NCBI GenBank assembly: GCA_965232285.1
Contig: CBDDPL010000004.1
Coordinates: 248,001 to 312,000, forward strand
Source of the DNA: Denitrobaculum sp965232285
Lineage (GTDB): Bacteria; Pseudomonadota; Alphaproteobacteria; Kiloniellales; Kiloniellaceae
Length of the DNA stretch: 64,000 nucleotides
Direction: 5' to 3'
Part shown: piece after piece, positions 17,031-25,568 of the stretch
Numbering within the stretch: the first letter of the stretch is position 1
Layout of the letters: the number at the start of each line of letters is the position of its first letter
Translations under genes and position numbers: made by a program
The notes under the pieces: generated by a model
The model's input: only the letters and a program-made list of their open reading frames with translations
Told to the model about the DNA's origin: nothing
The model's database searches: none

Positions 17031-18260
17031 GTGACCAATAAGCCAAGCGGCCCTCTGGCCGGCATGAAGGTGATTGAGTTGGCTCATATCATGGCCGGGC
17101 CGGTCTGTGGCCTGATGCTGGCGGACATGGGCGCCGACGTGATCAAGGTGGAGAAAGCCAAGGGCGGTGACGATTCCCGCCGCTTCCTGCCGCCGGACAT
17201 CGAAGGCGAGTCGGCTGCCTTCATGATGATGAACCGCAACAAGCGCGGCATTGCCCTCGATCTGAAGTCCGAGGAAGGCAAGGAGGTTCTGCGCCGCCTG
17301 CTGAAGGACGCGGACTGCGTTATCGAGAACTACCGCCGCGACACCATGCAGAAGCTGGGTCTCGGTTACGAGAGCCTGCGCCAGCTCAACCCGGGCCTGA
17401 TCTACTGCGAGATCTCCGGTTTCGGGCGCACAGGTCCCTATGCGGATCGGGGCGGTTTCGATCTGATCGCCCAGGGCATGTCGGGCCTCATGGCCATCAC
17501 CGGCGAGGGGCCGGGGAGGCCGCCTGTCAAGGTCGGCGCGCCGGTCTCTGACATCACGGCCGGGATCCTGGCGGCCATGGGCTGCGCCTCCGCCTATGCT
17601 CACAAGCTCAAGACCGGGGAGGGGCAGCGGGTCGACACCTCACTCTTCGAGGCGGCGATCACCCATACCTACTGGCAGTCCGCCATCGCCTTCGCGACAG
17701 AGGAGTCGCCGGGACCCATGGGTTCGGCCCATCCTCTCAACGCGCCCTATCAGGCCTTCCAGACTTCGGACGGCTGGGTCAATCTCGGTGCGGCGAACCA
17801 GACCAATTGGGAGCGGACTCTGGGGGTGATCGGTGCAAAAGAACTCGGACAGGATCCGCGCTTCGCGACCAACCGGGATCGCATGGAAAACCGGCTGGAA
17901 CTGGAAGAGGTCCTGAACGGCTACTTCCGCAAGCGCGCGACCGATGACTGGATCGTGGCGATGGAGGCGGCTGGTGTCCCGGCGGGTCCGGTCCTTTCCA
18001 TCCGCGAGATGCACGATGACCCGCAGGCTCTGGCCCGGGAGATGGTGGTCGAAACCCAGCATCCTGTCGCCGGTAAGGTTAAGACCATCGGCGCGCCGGT
18101 GAAGTTTCATGGTTCTCCCGGCGGCGTGCAGCGGCCGGCGCCTCTCTTCGGGCAGCACAGCCGCGAGGTGCTGGCGCAAGCCGGTTTCGATGAAGATCAG
18201 ATCGCGGAATTTTTAGCCAAGGGCGCCGTGATCGCGGATGACAGCCTTGAGGCGATCTGA
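17031..18260 (+). CDS. Family III (CaiB/BaiF) CoA-transferase
   Basis: The 409-residue enzyme starts at GTG 17031, with the family opening GPLAGMKVIELAHIMAGPVCG and the motif MNRNKRGIALDLKS. The catalytic aspartate is the one in KVGAPVSDITAG (about residue 174). Family III enzymes move CoA between carboxylic acids. In this operon it most likely activates the acid imported by the TRAP system, using succinyl-CoA or another acyl-CoA as donor. The exact acid is not determined. It follows the enoyl-CoA hydratase gene by 3 bp. Confidence 0.9.
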   Translation: MTNKPSGPLAGMKVIELAHIMAGPVCGLMLADMGADVIKVEKAKGGDDSRRFLPPDIEGESAAFMMMNRNKRGIALDLKSEEGKEVLRRLLKDADCVIENYRRDTMQKLGLGYESLRQLNPGLIYCEISGFGRTGPYADRGGFDLIAQGMSGLMAITGEGPGRPPVKVGAPVSDITAGILAAMGCASAYAHKLKTGEGQRVDTSLFEAAITHTYWQSAIAFATEESPGPMGSAHPLNAPYQAFQTSDGWVNLGAANQTNWERTLGVIGAKELGQDPRFATNRDRMENRLELEEVLNGYFRKRATDDWIVAMEAAGVPAGPVLSIREMHDDPQALAREMVVETQHPVAGKVKTIGAPVKFHGSPGGVQRPAPLFGQHSREVLAQAGFDEDQIAEFLAKGAVIADDSLEAI

Positions 18261-18325
18261 TCCAATAACAGCTTAGGCGCGTATTCCGCCTGTCTCTCAA
18301 CCGACTCCCAGCAGCAGGATGTTTC

Positions 18326-18757
18326 ATGACCGATCTGACCCTCGAAAAAGCACGCCTTATCATCAGCACGGCTCTGGCCAAAGGACGGGAACTGGAGCTC
18401 AAGCCCCTAACCGTCGCGATTCTGGATGCCGGCGGCCAGCTCAAGGCCCTGGAGCGGGAAGACGGGACTTCGACATTGCGGGCGAAGATCGCGCAAGGCA
18501 AGGCGAATGCTTCCCTGGCCGTGGGGGCGGGCAGCCGCACCCTCTTCAAGCGCGCGCAGGAGCAGCCTTACTTCGTTGATGCGCTGAACGGCCTGGCGGA
18601 CGGGAATATCGTGCCGGTGCCGGGCGGTGTCCTGATCCGCGATGGCGATGGCAAGCCGGTCGGCGCGGTCGGGATCACCGGTGACACCTCCGACAATGAC
18701 GAAATCTGCGCGATTGCCGGCGTGGAAGCCGCTGGCTTTACCGCCGACGTGGGATAA
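18326..18757 (+). CDS. GlcG/HbpS-family (DUF336) protein
   Basis: The 143-residue protein matches the GlcG/HbpS heme-binding-like family: LTVAILDAGGQLKALERED, a middle KANASLAVGAGSRTLF and the closing GAVGITGDTSDNDEICA. Members occur beside glycolate oxidase, propanediol and other catabolic genes, and their role is often unclear. AGGA lies 7 nt before the ATG. It sits between the CoA-transferase and the hydroxyacid dehydrogenase and probably belongs to the same operon. GlcG next to a 2-hydroxyacid system supports a hydroxyacid theme for the cluster. Confidence 0.85.
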   Translation: MTDLTLEKARLIISTALAKGRELELKPLTVAILDAGGQLKALEREDGTSTLRAKIAQGKANASLAVGAGSRTLFKRAQEQPYFVDALNGLADGNIVPVPGGVLIRDGDGKPVGAVGITGDTSDNDEICAIAGVEAAGFTADVG

Positions 18758-18793
18758 GATCCGGCCATAGCACCGCTCTAGAAGGAGAGCTCC

Positions 18794-19738
18794 GTGAAGC
18801 CGGAAGTTGTCATCCTGTCGCGCCTGGGGCCGCCACCCGTGATGGAGGCCCTTGAGGCCGATTACCGCCTCCACCGCCTGTGGGAAGCGCAGGATCGCGA
18901 AGCCGCCCTGGCCGCGGCTGCTGGCGCGCGCGGACTGGTGACGACCGGTGCGATCGGCGCCGATGCGTCTTTGATGGATTCCTTGCCTGCGCTGGAGGTG
19001 ATCTCGATCAACGGCGTCGGTCTCGACGCCGTTGACCTTGTCGCTGCCAAAGACCGGGGTATCGCGGTCGGCTACACGCCCGGTGTGTTGACCGAGGGGG
19101 TTGCGGACATGGCCGTGGCCCTGATCCTGGCGGCGAGCCGTCGGCTGGTCGAAGGCGACCGCTTCGTCCGTGACGGGACCTGGGCCGGCGGGGTCAAACT
19201 GGCCCTGGGCTGGAGCATTCGCGGGAAAACGGTCGGTTTTCTGGGATTCGGCCGGATCGGGCGCGAGATTGCCGCGCTTCTCAGCGTTTTCGGCATCACC
19301 GCCCTGTACCACGAGCCCGCACCCCTCGCAGGGGTCGAAGCCAGCTATCGCGATGACCTGACGGTGATGGCCGGGGAAAGCGACGTGCTCGTCGTTTGCT
19401 GCGCGGGTGGGCCTGGAACGCATAACCTGGTCGATGCGGAAGTCCTGGCCGCGCTTGGCCCGGGCGGGCTCCTGGTGAATATCGCCAGGGGATCGGTGGT
19501 GAAGGAGCCGGACCTGGTCGCGGCCTTGCAGGCCGGACAACTCGGCGCTGCCGCACTGGACGTCTTTGCCGACGAGCCGAAGGTGCCGGAAGCTCTGCTG
19601 GCCATGGAGAATGTCATCCTGACGCCGCATATCGCGAGCGGCACGACCGAAACCCGTATGGCGATGGGGCAGCTTGTTTTGGACAACCTTGAGGCCTTTT
19701 TCGCCGGTCGAGCTCTTGTGACACCGGCGCCGATGTAA
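18794..19738 (+). CDS. D-isomer-specific 2-hydroxyacid dehydrogenase (glyoxylate/hydroxypyruvate reductase-like)
   Basis: The 314-residue NAD(P)-dependent enzyme starts at GTG 18794 after GGAGAG. It has the Rossmann motif VGFLGFGRIGREIA, the catalytic Arg in NIARGSVV, the Glu in DVFADEPKVP and the His in LTPHIASGT. Such enzymes interconvert 2-oxoacids and D-2-hydroxyacids. In this cluster the likely role is reduction of hydroxypyruvate made by the aminotransferase to D-glycerate, or of glyoxylate to glycolate. It closes the plus-strand run; a 227-bp gap follows. Confidence 0.88.
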   Translation: MKPEVVILSRLGPPPVMEALEADYRLHRLWEAQDREAALAAAAGARGLVTTGAIGADASLMDSLPALEVISINGVGLDAVDLVAAKDRGIAVGYTPGVLTEGVADMAVALILAASRRLVEGDRFVRDGTWAGGVKLALGWSIRGKTVGFLGFGRIGREIAALLSVFGITALYHEPAPLAGVEASYRDDLTVMAGESDVLVVCCAGGPGTHNLVDAEVLAALGPGGLLVNIARGSVVKEPDLVAALQAGQLGAAALDVFADEPKVPEALLAMENVILTPHIASGTTETRMAMGQLVLDNLEAFFAGRALVTPAPM

Positions 19739-19965
19739 TCTTGCCTCTGTTGTCTGCGAAGGTCCTGAGAATTCACAGTTAATTGGGGGCTAAAGTCCTG
19801 AAGTTTTCCACAGGGCGGCGCCCATGCCTTTGGCATCATTAACCCGTGGACAAGCGGGCTTTATACGCAAAGAATGCTTGTGCTGTCGCGGTGCCGTCTT
19901 TAGGACTGCGCAGGCGGTAATTTCGGCCGATAAGGTAACTCGGCTGAGGCTAGGAGGTTCAATAT

Positions 19966-20958
19966 ATGTCTGGCAAGCTGCCGATGGCCGTGATTGGAAC
20001 CGGCCATTTCGGTAAGTTCCACGCGCAGAAGATCGCTGCTTCGCAGCGGGCTGAACTCTGTGCGGTTGCCGACATCGATGCGGCACGTGCCAAAGAAGTC
20101 GGCGAATCTCTTGGCGTCCGCGCTGTCAGCGACTTTCGCGAGCTCTTCGGCGAGGTTGAAGCGGTCTGCATTGCTGTTCCGACCCATGCCCATCATGCGG
20201 TTGCCAGCGAGTGCCTGACCCAGGGCCTTCATGTTCTGATCGAGAAGCCGATTGCCGACAGTCTGGCGGCAGCGGACTCCCTGATCGCGCTGGCCAAGGA
20301 GCATGACCGTATCCTGCAGGTCGGGCACCTGGTGCGTTTTTCCGGCGTGGCGGCCGCCCTGCGCAACCACGCCACCCGGCCGCTCTACATCGACTCCCTG
20401 CGCATTACGCCTTTTCGCGGGCGCGGGACCGACGTCAATGTGATCCTGGACCTGATGATCCACGACATTGATCTGGTCTTGTCGTTGATCGATGCCCCAA
20501 TCATGGAGATCGACGCCGCCGGCGCGCCGGTTTTCAGTGAAAATGAAGATATCTGCAATGCGCGGATCAAGTTCGCCAACGGCTGCATCGCGACAATTAC
20601 CGCCAGCAGGATCAGCTTCAAGACCGAACGGCGCATGCGGATCTTCCAGCCGAGCAATTATCTCAGTGTCAATTTCGACGAGCAGTCCCTGAACGTCGTG
20701 CGGCGCGCGGCGGAGGGCAACGTGCTTCCCGGCGTGGATATCGCCGAGCACCGCTACGAAGAGGTCGATGCCCTGGAGCAGGAGATCGAGAGCTTCATCA
20801 CCTGCATCCTGGAGAACCAGGCGCCGCTGGTCGGCGGCGAAGAGGGCCGTCAGGCTCTGGAGGCGGCCCTGACGGTGACCCGCAAGCTCCAGGAACACGC
20901 CCGTTTCGTCATGAGCGCCAACAGTGACGACGACTTCGAACGGCTCGCCAAGGGCTAA
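19966..20958 (+). CDS. Gfo/Idh/MocA-family NAD-dependent sugar dehydrogenase (GnnA-like)
   Basis: The 330-residue protein has an N-terminal Rossmann motif (AVIGTGHFGKFHAQKI), the family motif EKPIADSLAAAD (Lys near residue 94) and the GHLVRFSG and IHDIDLVLSLI segments of the C-terminal domain. A near-perfect AGGAGG stands before the ATG. The overall look resembles GnnA, which oxidises UDP-GlcNAc at C3 on the way to 2,3-diamino lipid A. A DegT-family aminotransferase that could act as its GnnB partner is at 37.8 kb. The substrate is an inference. A methyltransferase gene follows after 14 bp. Confidence 0.8.
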   Translation: MSGKLPMAVIGTGHFGKFHAQKIAASQRAELCAVADIDAARAKEVGESLGVRAVSDFRELFGEVEAVCIAVPTHAHHAVASECLTQGLHVLIEKPIADSLAAADSLIALAKEHDRILQVGHLVRFSGVAAALRNHATRPLYIDSLRITPFRGRGTDVNVILDLMIHDIDLVLSLIDAPIMEIDAAGAPVFSENEDICNARIKFANGCIATITASRISFKTERRMRIFQPSNYLSVNFDEQSLNVVRRAAEGNVLPGVDIAEHRYEEVDALEQEIESFITCILENQAPLVGGEEGRQALEAALTVTRKLQEHARFVMSANSDDDFERLAKG

Positions 20959-20972
20959 CACCAAGGTCGATT

Positions 20973-21569
20973 GTGGCGAATAGCTGGGACGACTATGCCG
21001 ACGAGTGGGATCGGAATGAGCAGGTTCGCGACTATGCCGAACGTGCATTTGCCTCGCTGACTGAAAAATTCGACCTCGACCACGAAGACTGGCGTAACAA
21101 GCGTATCCTCGATTTTGGATGCGGCACGGGTTTGCTGACGGAGAGGCTTTCGCCGCTCGTCGGAGAGATCGTGGCCGTCGACAGTTCTCAGAAGATGGTC
21201 ATGATTTTGCAGAACAAGGCCATGTCCAATGTGATGGCAGTTTGCGTGGATCTGGACGACGACGCGGTTCGGTCCGGCTGTACCTGGTTTTCAGAGTTCG
21301 ATCTGATTGTAGCCTCATCCGTCTGCGGATTCCTGCCCGGCTATGAGTCAACGCTCAAGCTGCTGTCGAAAGCGCTCGTGGCGCGTGGCGCCTTCGTTCA
21401 ATGGGATTGGCTGGCGTCAGAGGGGGACGACTTCGGACTGACGAGGGAGCGGGTGCGAGGCGCGCTGGCGGCCGCCGGTTTCTCGCAGATTGAGATCGAC
21501 ACGCCGTTTCAGCTTACCGCGCAGGGTCAGGTGAAACCTGTCCTCATGGCCTGCGGTCTTGTCCGCTAG
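20973..21569 (+). CDS. Class I SAM-dependent methyltransferase
   Basis: The 198-residue protein starts at GTG 20973 and has the SAM-binding motif RILDFGCGTGLLTERLSPLV near residue 45, followed by an acidic end to strand 2 (VAVDSSQKM). The substrate is unknown. It is probably cotranscribed with the Gfo/Idh/MocA gene. Its stop codon TAG is made of TA from the host target site and G from the first base of the insertion sequence. Removing the element leaves TAA, so the protein sequence is intact. Confidence 0.82.
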   Translation: MANSWDDYADEWDRNEQVRDYAERAFASLTEKFDLDHEDWRNKRILDFGCGTGLLTERLSPLVGEIVAVDSSQKMVMILQNKAMSNVMAVCVDLDDDAVRSGCTWFSEFDLIVASSVCGFLPGYESTLKLLSKALVARGAFVQWDWLASEGDDFGLTRERVRGALAAAGFSQIEIDTPFQLTAQGQVKPVLMACGLVR

Positions 21570-21586
21570 GTTCAATCGACATTCAT
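21569..21586 (+). repeat. Left terminal inverted repeat of the IS5-family element
   Basis: GGTTCAATCGACATTCAT, matching the reverse complement of the right end at 16 of 18 bases. Its first G completes the stop codon of the upstream methyltransferase gene. Confidence 0.9.
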
Positions 21587-21649
21587 GATTCCCTTTTTTT
21601 GTGATGTGTGATTCATGGGTTTCCAGGTTTGAATATCTGGGGCCCGGCG

Positions 21650-22419
21650 ATGGCGAAACCTAAGCGATATGAAGTGAGCGCTGCTCAGTGGCGTCGGATT
21701 GAAGGACTTTTACCTGGAAAGCCCGGTGATCCCGGCCGCAGCGGCACAGACAACCTGCGCTTCGTCAACGGCGTCCTTTGGGTACTGCGCTCAGGCGCGC
21801 ACTGGCACGACCTGCCGGAGCGCTACGGCAAGTGGAAGACAGTTCATAAGCGCTTCTCCCGCTGGGCCGAGGCCGGCGTCTGGGAGCGCGTCTTCGAACA
21901 CCTCATCGACGATCCTGACAACGACTACATCTCGCTCGATTCCAGTCTCGTGCGTGCTCACCAGCAGGCAGCCACCGGCAAGGGTGGCGGCCAAAAAGGG
22001 GGGACCAGGCTCTGGGGCGTTCCCGAGGAGGACTGACAACCAAGATCCATATGGCCGTTGACGCTCTCGGCCGGCCTCTGCGCCTCATCCTCACGCCCGG
22101 TCAACGAGGAGATGCACCTCTTGCACAGGCCTTGCTCGAAGGGCTGTCGCCGCGCCGGGTACTGGCTGACAAGGCCTATGATTCAAACGCCTTGCGCACA
22201 CTGATCGCAGACATCGGCGCAGAAGCGGTCATACCTTCTAACCCTACGAGAAAGCGTCCAATCCCGTACGATTTCCAGGCCTACAAGACCCGAAACACCG
22301 TCGAACGATGTTTCAACAAGCTCAAACACTTCAGGCGCATCGCAACTCGGTTCGACAGACGCGCAAGACACTTTCTAAGCTTCATACATATCGCTGCTGC
22401 AATACTATGGATGCGATGA
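21650..22419 (+). CDS. IS5-family DDE transposase, made by a -1 frameshift
   Basis: The first frame (21650-22036) begins MAKPKRYEVSAAQWRRIEGLLPG and carries the first catalytic Asp in YISLDSSLVRAHQ. The second part (in the -1 frame, to 22419) carries the second Asp in VLADKAYDSNAL and the Glu in RNTVERCFNKLKHFRR. At 21993-22003 there is an A5G6 run. Slipping back one base there gives the expected joining segment DQALGRSRGGLTTKIH, which is typical of the family. This is therefore a regular two-frame transposase and not a mutation. The stop codon lies inside the right inverted repeat. Confidence 0.88.
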
Positions 22420-22433
22420 ATGTCGATTCAGCC
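22416..22433 (-). repeat. Right terminal inverted repeat of the IS5-family element
   Basis: ATGAATGTCGATTCAGCC on the plus strand, the inverted copy of the left end with two mismatches. Its last base forms part of the stop codon of the minus-strand lysE-family gene. Confidence 0.9.
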
Positions 22434-23032
22434 TAACGCAGCATCGGGAAAATCGTAAGCGCCAGCAGCAGGCCCATGGTGATGTTGAACCACTTGAGGC
22501 GCTGCGGATCCGCGAGAAACGACCTCAAGACCGTCCCGAAGCCCACCCAGGTCGAGACGCTGGGAAAATTCACCAGCACGAAGGCGGCCGCCACCAGCAC
22601 CACCGAGAGGTAGGGCGCATCGGGGCTGCTGTAGACCGACATGGCCGTGACCGCCATCATCCAGGCTTTCGGGTTCACCCACTGGAAGGCCGCCGCGGCC
22701 ATGAAGGACATGGGATTGCTGCCGGTTTTTGCGTCCGACGCCCCCATCGAGCGGGACATGGCGATCCGCCAGGCGAGATACAGCAGGTAACTGCCGCCCA
22801 GAAGCTTCAGGACCAGGCTAAGCGTCGGGAAGGTGAGCAGCAGGGTTCCCAGGCCGAAACCCACGCAGAGCAGCAGCGAGCCGAAGCCGGCTGCGATCCC
22901 GCACATATGCGGAACCGTGCGCCAAAAGCCGAAGTTTACGCCCGAAGCCAGCAGCATGACGTTGTTCGGCCCCGGCGTGACCGAGGACACGAAGGCGAAC
23001 ACGAGCAGTGCTAAGAAGCTATCGAGCGGCAT
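22433..23032 (-). CDS. LysE/RhtB-family amino acid exporter
   Basis: The 199-residue membrane protein has about six helices and the LysE/RhtB opening FVSSVTPGPNNVMLLASGVNFG, including the conserved TPGPN. Family members export amino acids or their analogues. It lies 94 bp downstream of the gcvT-type gene on the same strand. The ribosome-binding GGAG, 7 nt before the ATG, is inside a 17-bp perfect stem-loop. The stop codon TAG overlaps the end of the insertion sequence; without the element the stop would still be TAG, so the protein is full length. Confidence 0.9.
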   Translation of the reverse strand: MPLDSFLALLVFAFVSSVTPGPNNVMLLASGVNFGFWRTVPHMCGIAAGFGSLLLCVGFGLGTLLLTFPTLSLVLKLLGGSYLLYLAWRIAMSRSMGASDAKTGSNPMSFMAAAAFQWVNPKAWMMAVTAMSVYSSPDAPYLSVVLVAAAFVLVNFPSVSTWVGFGTVLRSFLADPQRLKWFNITMGLLLALTIFPMLR

Positions 23033-23037
23033 GGCAA

Positions 23038-23076
23038 CACTCCAGTTATGTCAGTGATGCTGACATAACTGGAGTG
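23038..23076 (-). promoter_or_regulatory. Perfect 17-bp dyad / hairpin covering the lysE ribosome-binding site
   Basis: The arms CACTCCAGTTATGTCAG and CTGACATAACTGGAGTG pair without mismatch around a 5-nt loop. On the minus strand the second arm contains the GGAG that serves the ATG at 23032. As RNA the hairpin would hide that site; as DNA it would be an ideal dimer operator. There is no U-run, so it is not an ordinary terminator. Confidence 0.7.
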
Positions 23077-23126
23077 GGCTGTAAACGACTCCATTGTGCC
23101 CTGACAATCAGCGCGTAGCCCTTAAT

Positions 23127-25544
23127 CTAGCCGCGCATACGTTCGGCCTTGGGATCGAACAGGGGCTCGGTGATCAGCCTGGCCTTGCAGAATTCCCCCA
23201 GGATTTCGATCTCGACCTCGCGGCCGTCCTCGATCAGTTCGACCGGCAGGAAACCGAGCGCCACCGATTTCTGCGCATGGTGGGCATAGCCGCCCGAGGT
23301 GACAAAACCGACCACCTTGCCCTCGTACCAGATCGGCTCGTCGCCCCAGGTATCGGCGTCTTTTGCCTCGACGATAAAGCTGCAGAGCCGTCGTTTCGGC
23401 CCAGCGGCCTTTTCGGCCAGGGCGGCGGCCTTACCGATGAAATCTGCCGGCTTGTTGTAGGAGACGAAGCGGTCCATGCCGGTTTCCGCCGGCAGGTAGT
23501 CCGGTTTGAACTCGCGCAGCCAGGAGCCGAAGGCCTTTTCCAGGCGTAGGCTCATCATGGCGCGCATGCCGAAGGGGCGCAGTCCCAGGTCGGACCCGGC
23601 CTCGCTGAGAGTTTCGTAGAGCGCGATCTGGTCCTCGGCATCCACGTAGATCTCGTAACCCAGATCGCCGGTGTAGGAGACCCGCTGAATAAGGGCCCGG
23701 CAGAGGCCGATGTCGGTCTCCAGAATGCCCATGAAGGGCAGGGCAGCACTGGAGACATCCGCCATGGCGACCCGGCTCAACAGTTCCCGGGCCTTGGGGC
23801 CGGCGATCTGAAAGCCGATGCGCCTGGTGGAGATGTTTTGGATCTCGACGCCCGTTTCCGGCAAGTGTTGCCAGAACCAGCGCAGATGAAAGGCCTGGGC
23901 GCCGAAGGAGGCGGTGAGCTGGAACCGGTCTTCCGCAAGGCGTGAAATGGTGAAGTCGCCGATCAGCTTGCCCTTCGGGCTCAGCATGGGGGTGAGCGAA
24001 AGACGCCCGACCTTCGGGATGCGGCCGGCCATGATCCGGTCCAGCCAGGCTTCCGCGCCCGGGCCGCTGACCAGGTACTTGCCGAAGTTGTGGATCTCGT
24101 TGATCCCGACGGCCTCACGTACCGCGCGGCATTCCGCGGCTGTGGCTTCGAAGGCGTTTGAGCGGCGGAAGGACGGGGTTTCGAAGAGCGGTTCGTCTTC
24201 GGGGGCGAAGTAGTTCACTGCTTCCATGCCGTAGGCGGCTCCGAAGACCGCGCGCTGTGCCTGCCAGATCCCATAGGCCGGTGTGGTCTGGTAGGGGCGG
24301 GCCGCCCGCAGTTCTTCGTTGGGATAGCCGACGGAAAAGCGGCGTTGGTAGTTTTCGCGCACCTTCGCCCGGGTGTAGCCGGGCGAGACCCAGTCGCCGA
24401 AACGCGCCACGTCCATGGCGAAAACATTGCGGGAGGGCTCGCCCTCGACCATCCATTCCGCGAGCGAGAGGCCCACGCCGCCGCCCTGGCTGAAGCCGGC
24501 CATAACCGCACAGGCCGACCAGTAGTTCTTCAAGCCCGGCACGGGGCCGACCAGCGGGTTGCCGTCGGGTGCGAAGGTGAAGGGGCCGTTGATGATGGTC
24601 TTGATGCCGGCGCGCTCCAGAACGGGATAGCGACGGAAGGCCAGTTCCAGAGAGTCTCCGATGCGGTCCAGCTTGTCGGGCAGCAACTCGTGGCCGAAAT
24701 CCAGCGGCGTGCCCTCGACCGCCCAGGCATCGCAGCTCTGCTCGTAGAAGCCGATCACCAGACCGCGGCCTTCCTGACGCAGGTAGCTCTCGCCCTCCGG
24801 GTCCATGACGTGCGGCAACTCGCTGTCGCGTTCATAGACATCCGGCGTTTCCTCGGTGACCAGATACTGGTGCTCCATCGGATGCAGCGGCAGATAGATG
24901 CCGGCCAGTGCACCGACCTCGCGCGCCCAGAGGCCGGCGGCGTTCACCAGATGCTCGGCGATGACCGTGCCCTGTTCCGTAACGATCTCCCAGGAGCCGT
25001 CCGGAAGCGGATTGGTCTCCAGCACGGGATTGCGCAGCACGATCTCGGCGCCGGCCTTACGGGCCGCCTTGGCGTAGGCATGGGTCGTGCCCGAGGGGTC
25101 CAGATGTCCGTCCAGGGGATCGTAGAGCGCGCCAATCACGCCCTCTGTGTTGGTGATGGGCGAGAGCTTCCCGATCTCCTCCGGCCCGACGATCTCGGTC
25201 TCCAGGCCCATGTAGCGATGCTTGGCGCGCTCGGCCTTGAGGAAATCCATGCGGTCGGGCGTGGTGGCGAGGGTCAGGCCGCCGACGTGATGCAGGCCGC
25301 AGGACTGCTCGGAGATCTGCTCCAGTTCCTTGTAGAGCTGGATGGTATAGCCCTGCAGCGCGGCCATATTGGTGTCGGCGTTCAGGGTGTGAAAACCGCC
25401 GGCGGCATGCCAGGTCGAGCCTGAGGTCAGCTCCGAGCGCTCGATCAGCATGACATCGTTCCAGCCGAACTTGGTCAGGTGATAGAGCACGCTGCATCCG
25501 ACGACACCGCCGCCGATGACCGCCACTTGCGTATGGCTTTTCAT
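23127..25544 (-). CDS. GcvT-family FAD-dependent demethylase (dimethylglycine/sarcosine dehydrogenase-like)
   Basis: The 805-residue protein has an N-terminal DAO-type FAD domain (VIGGGVVGCSVLYHLTKFGW at the start, about residues 1-380), a central FAO_M domain and a C-terminal aminomethyltransferase (GcvT) part (about 430-800) that gives the methyl carbon to tetrahydrofolate. This layout is that of dimethylglycine and sarcosine dehydrogenases, which remove N-methyl groups from glycine derivatives. AAGGAGA precedes the ATG at 25544. It starts 24 bp after the end of a second FAD oxidoreductase gene, so the two work together. The exact methylated amine is unknown. Confidence 0.9.
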   Translation of the reverse strand: MKSHTQVAVIGGGVVGCSVLYHLTKFGWNDVMLIERSELTSGSTWHAAGGFHTLNADTNMAALQGYTIQLYKELEQISEQSCGLHHVGGLTLATTPDRMDFLKAERAKHRYMGLETEIVGPEEIGKLSPITNTEGVIGALYDPLDGHLDPSGTTHAYAKAARKAGAEIVLRNPVLETNPLPDGSWEIVTEQGTVIAEHLVNAAGLWAREVGALAGIYLPLHPMEHQYLVTEETPDVYERDSELPHVMDPEGESYLRQEGRGLVIGFYEQSCDAWAVEGTPLDFGHELLPDKLDRIGDSLELAFRRYPVLERAGIKTIINGPFTFAPDGNPLVGPVPGLKNYWSACAVMAGFSQGGGVGLSLAEWMVEGEPSRNVFAMDVARFGDWVSPGYTRAKVRENYQRRFSVGYPNEELRAARPYQTTPAYGIWQAQRAVFGAAYGMEAVNYFAPEDEPLFETPSFRRSNAFEATAAECRAVREAVGINEIHNFGKYLVSGPGAEAWLDRIMAGRIPKVGRLSLTPMLSPKGKLIGDFTISRLAEDRFQLTASFGAQAFHLRWFWQHLPETGVEIQNISTRRIGFQIAGPKARELLSRVAMADVSSAALPFMGILETDIGLCRALIQRVSYTGDLGYEIYVDAEDQIALYETLSEAGSDLGLRPFGMRAMMSLRLEKAFGSWLREFKPDYLPAETGMDRFVSYNKPADFIGKAAALAEKAAGPKRRLCSFIVEAKDADTWGDEPIWYEGKVVGFVTSGGYAHHAQKSVALGFLPVELIEDGREVEIEILGEFCKARLITEPLFDPKAERMRG

Positions 25545-25568
25545 GCGCCTGTCTCCTTGTGCCGAACT

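Larger units (their letters stand above)
21569..22433 (+). mobile_element. IS5-family insertion sequence (IS427-like group), 865 bp
   Basis: Inverted ends of 18 bp (GGTTCAATCGACATTCAT on the left; GGCTGAATCGACATTCAT when the right end is reverse-complemented) match at 16 positions. A TA dinucleotide flanks both ends (21567-21568 and 22434-22435), the short target duplication of this group. Inside is a transposase in two frames joined by a -1 shift. The element has landed between two convergent genes and both stop codons survive. The coding frames look intact, so it may be recent and active. Confidence 0.9.

Noticed and set aside
21608..21649. Upstream GTG start for the transposase
   Set aside because: The ATG at 21650 gives the family N-terminus; the extra residues have no similarity.
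24345..25424. Plus-strand frame across the gcvT-type gene
   Set aside because: Antisense shadow of a gene with clear FAD and GcvT domains.
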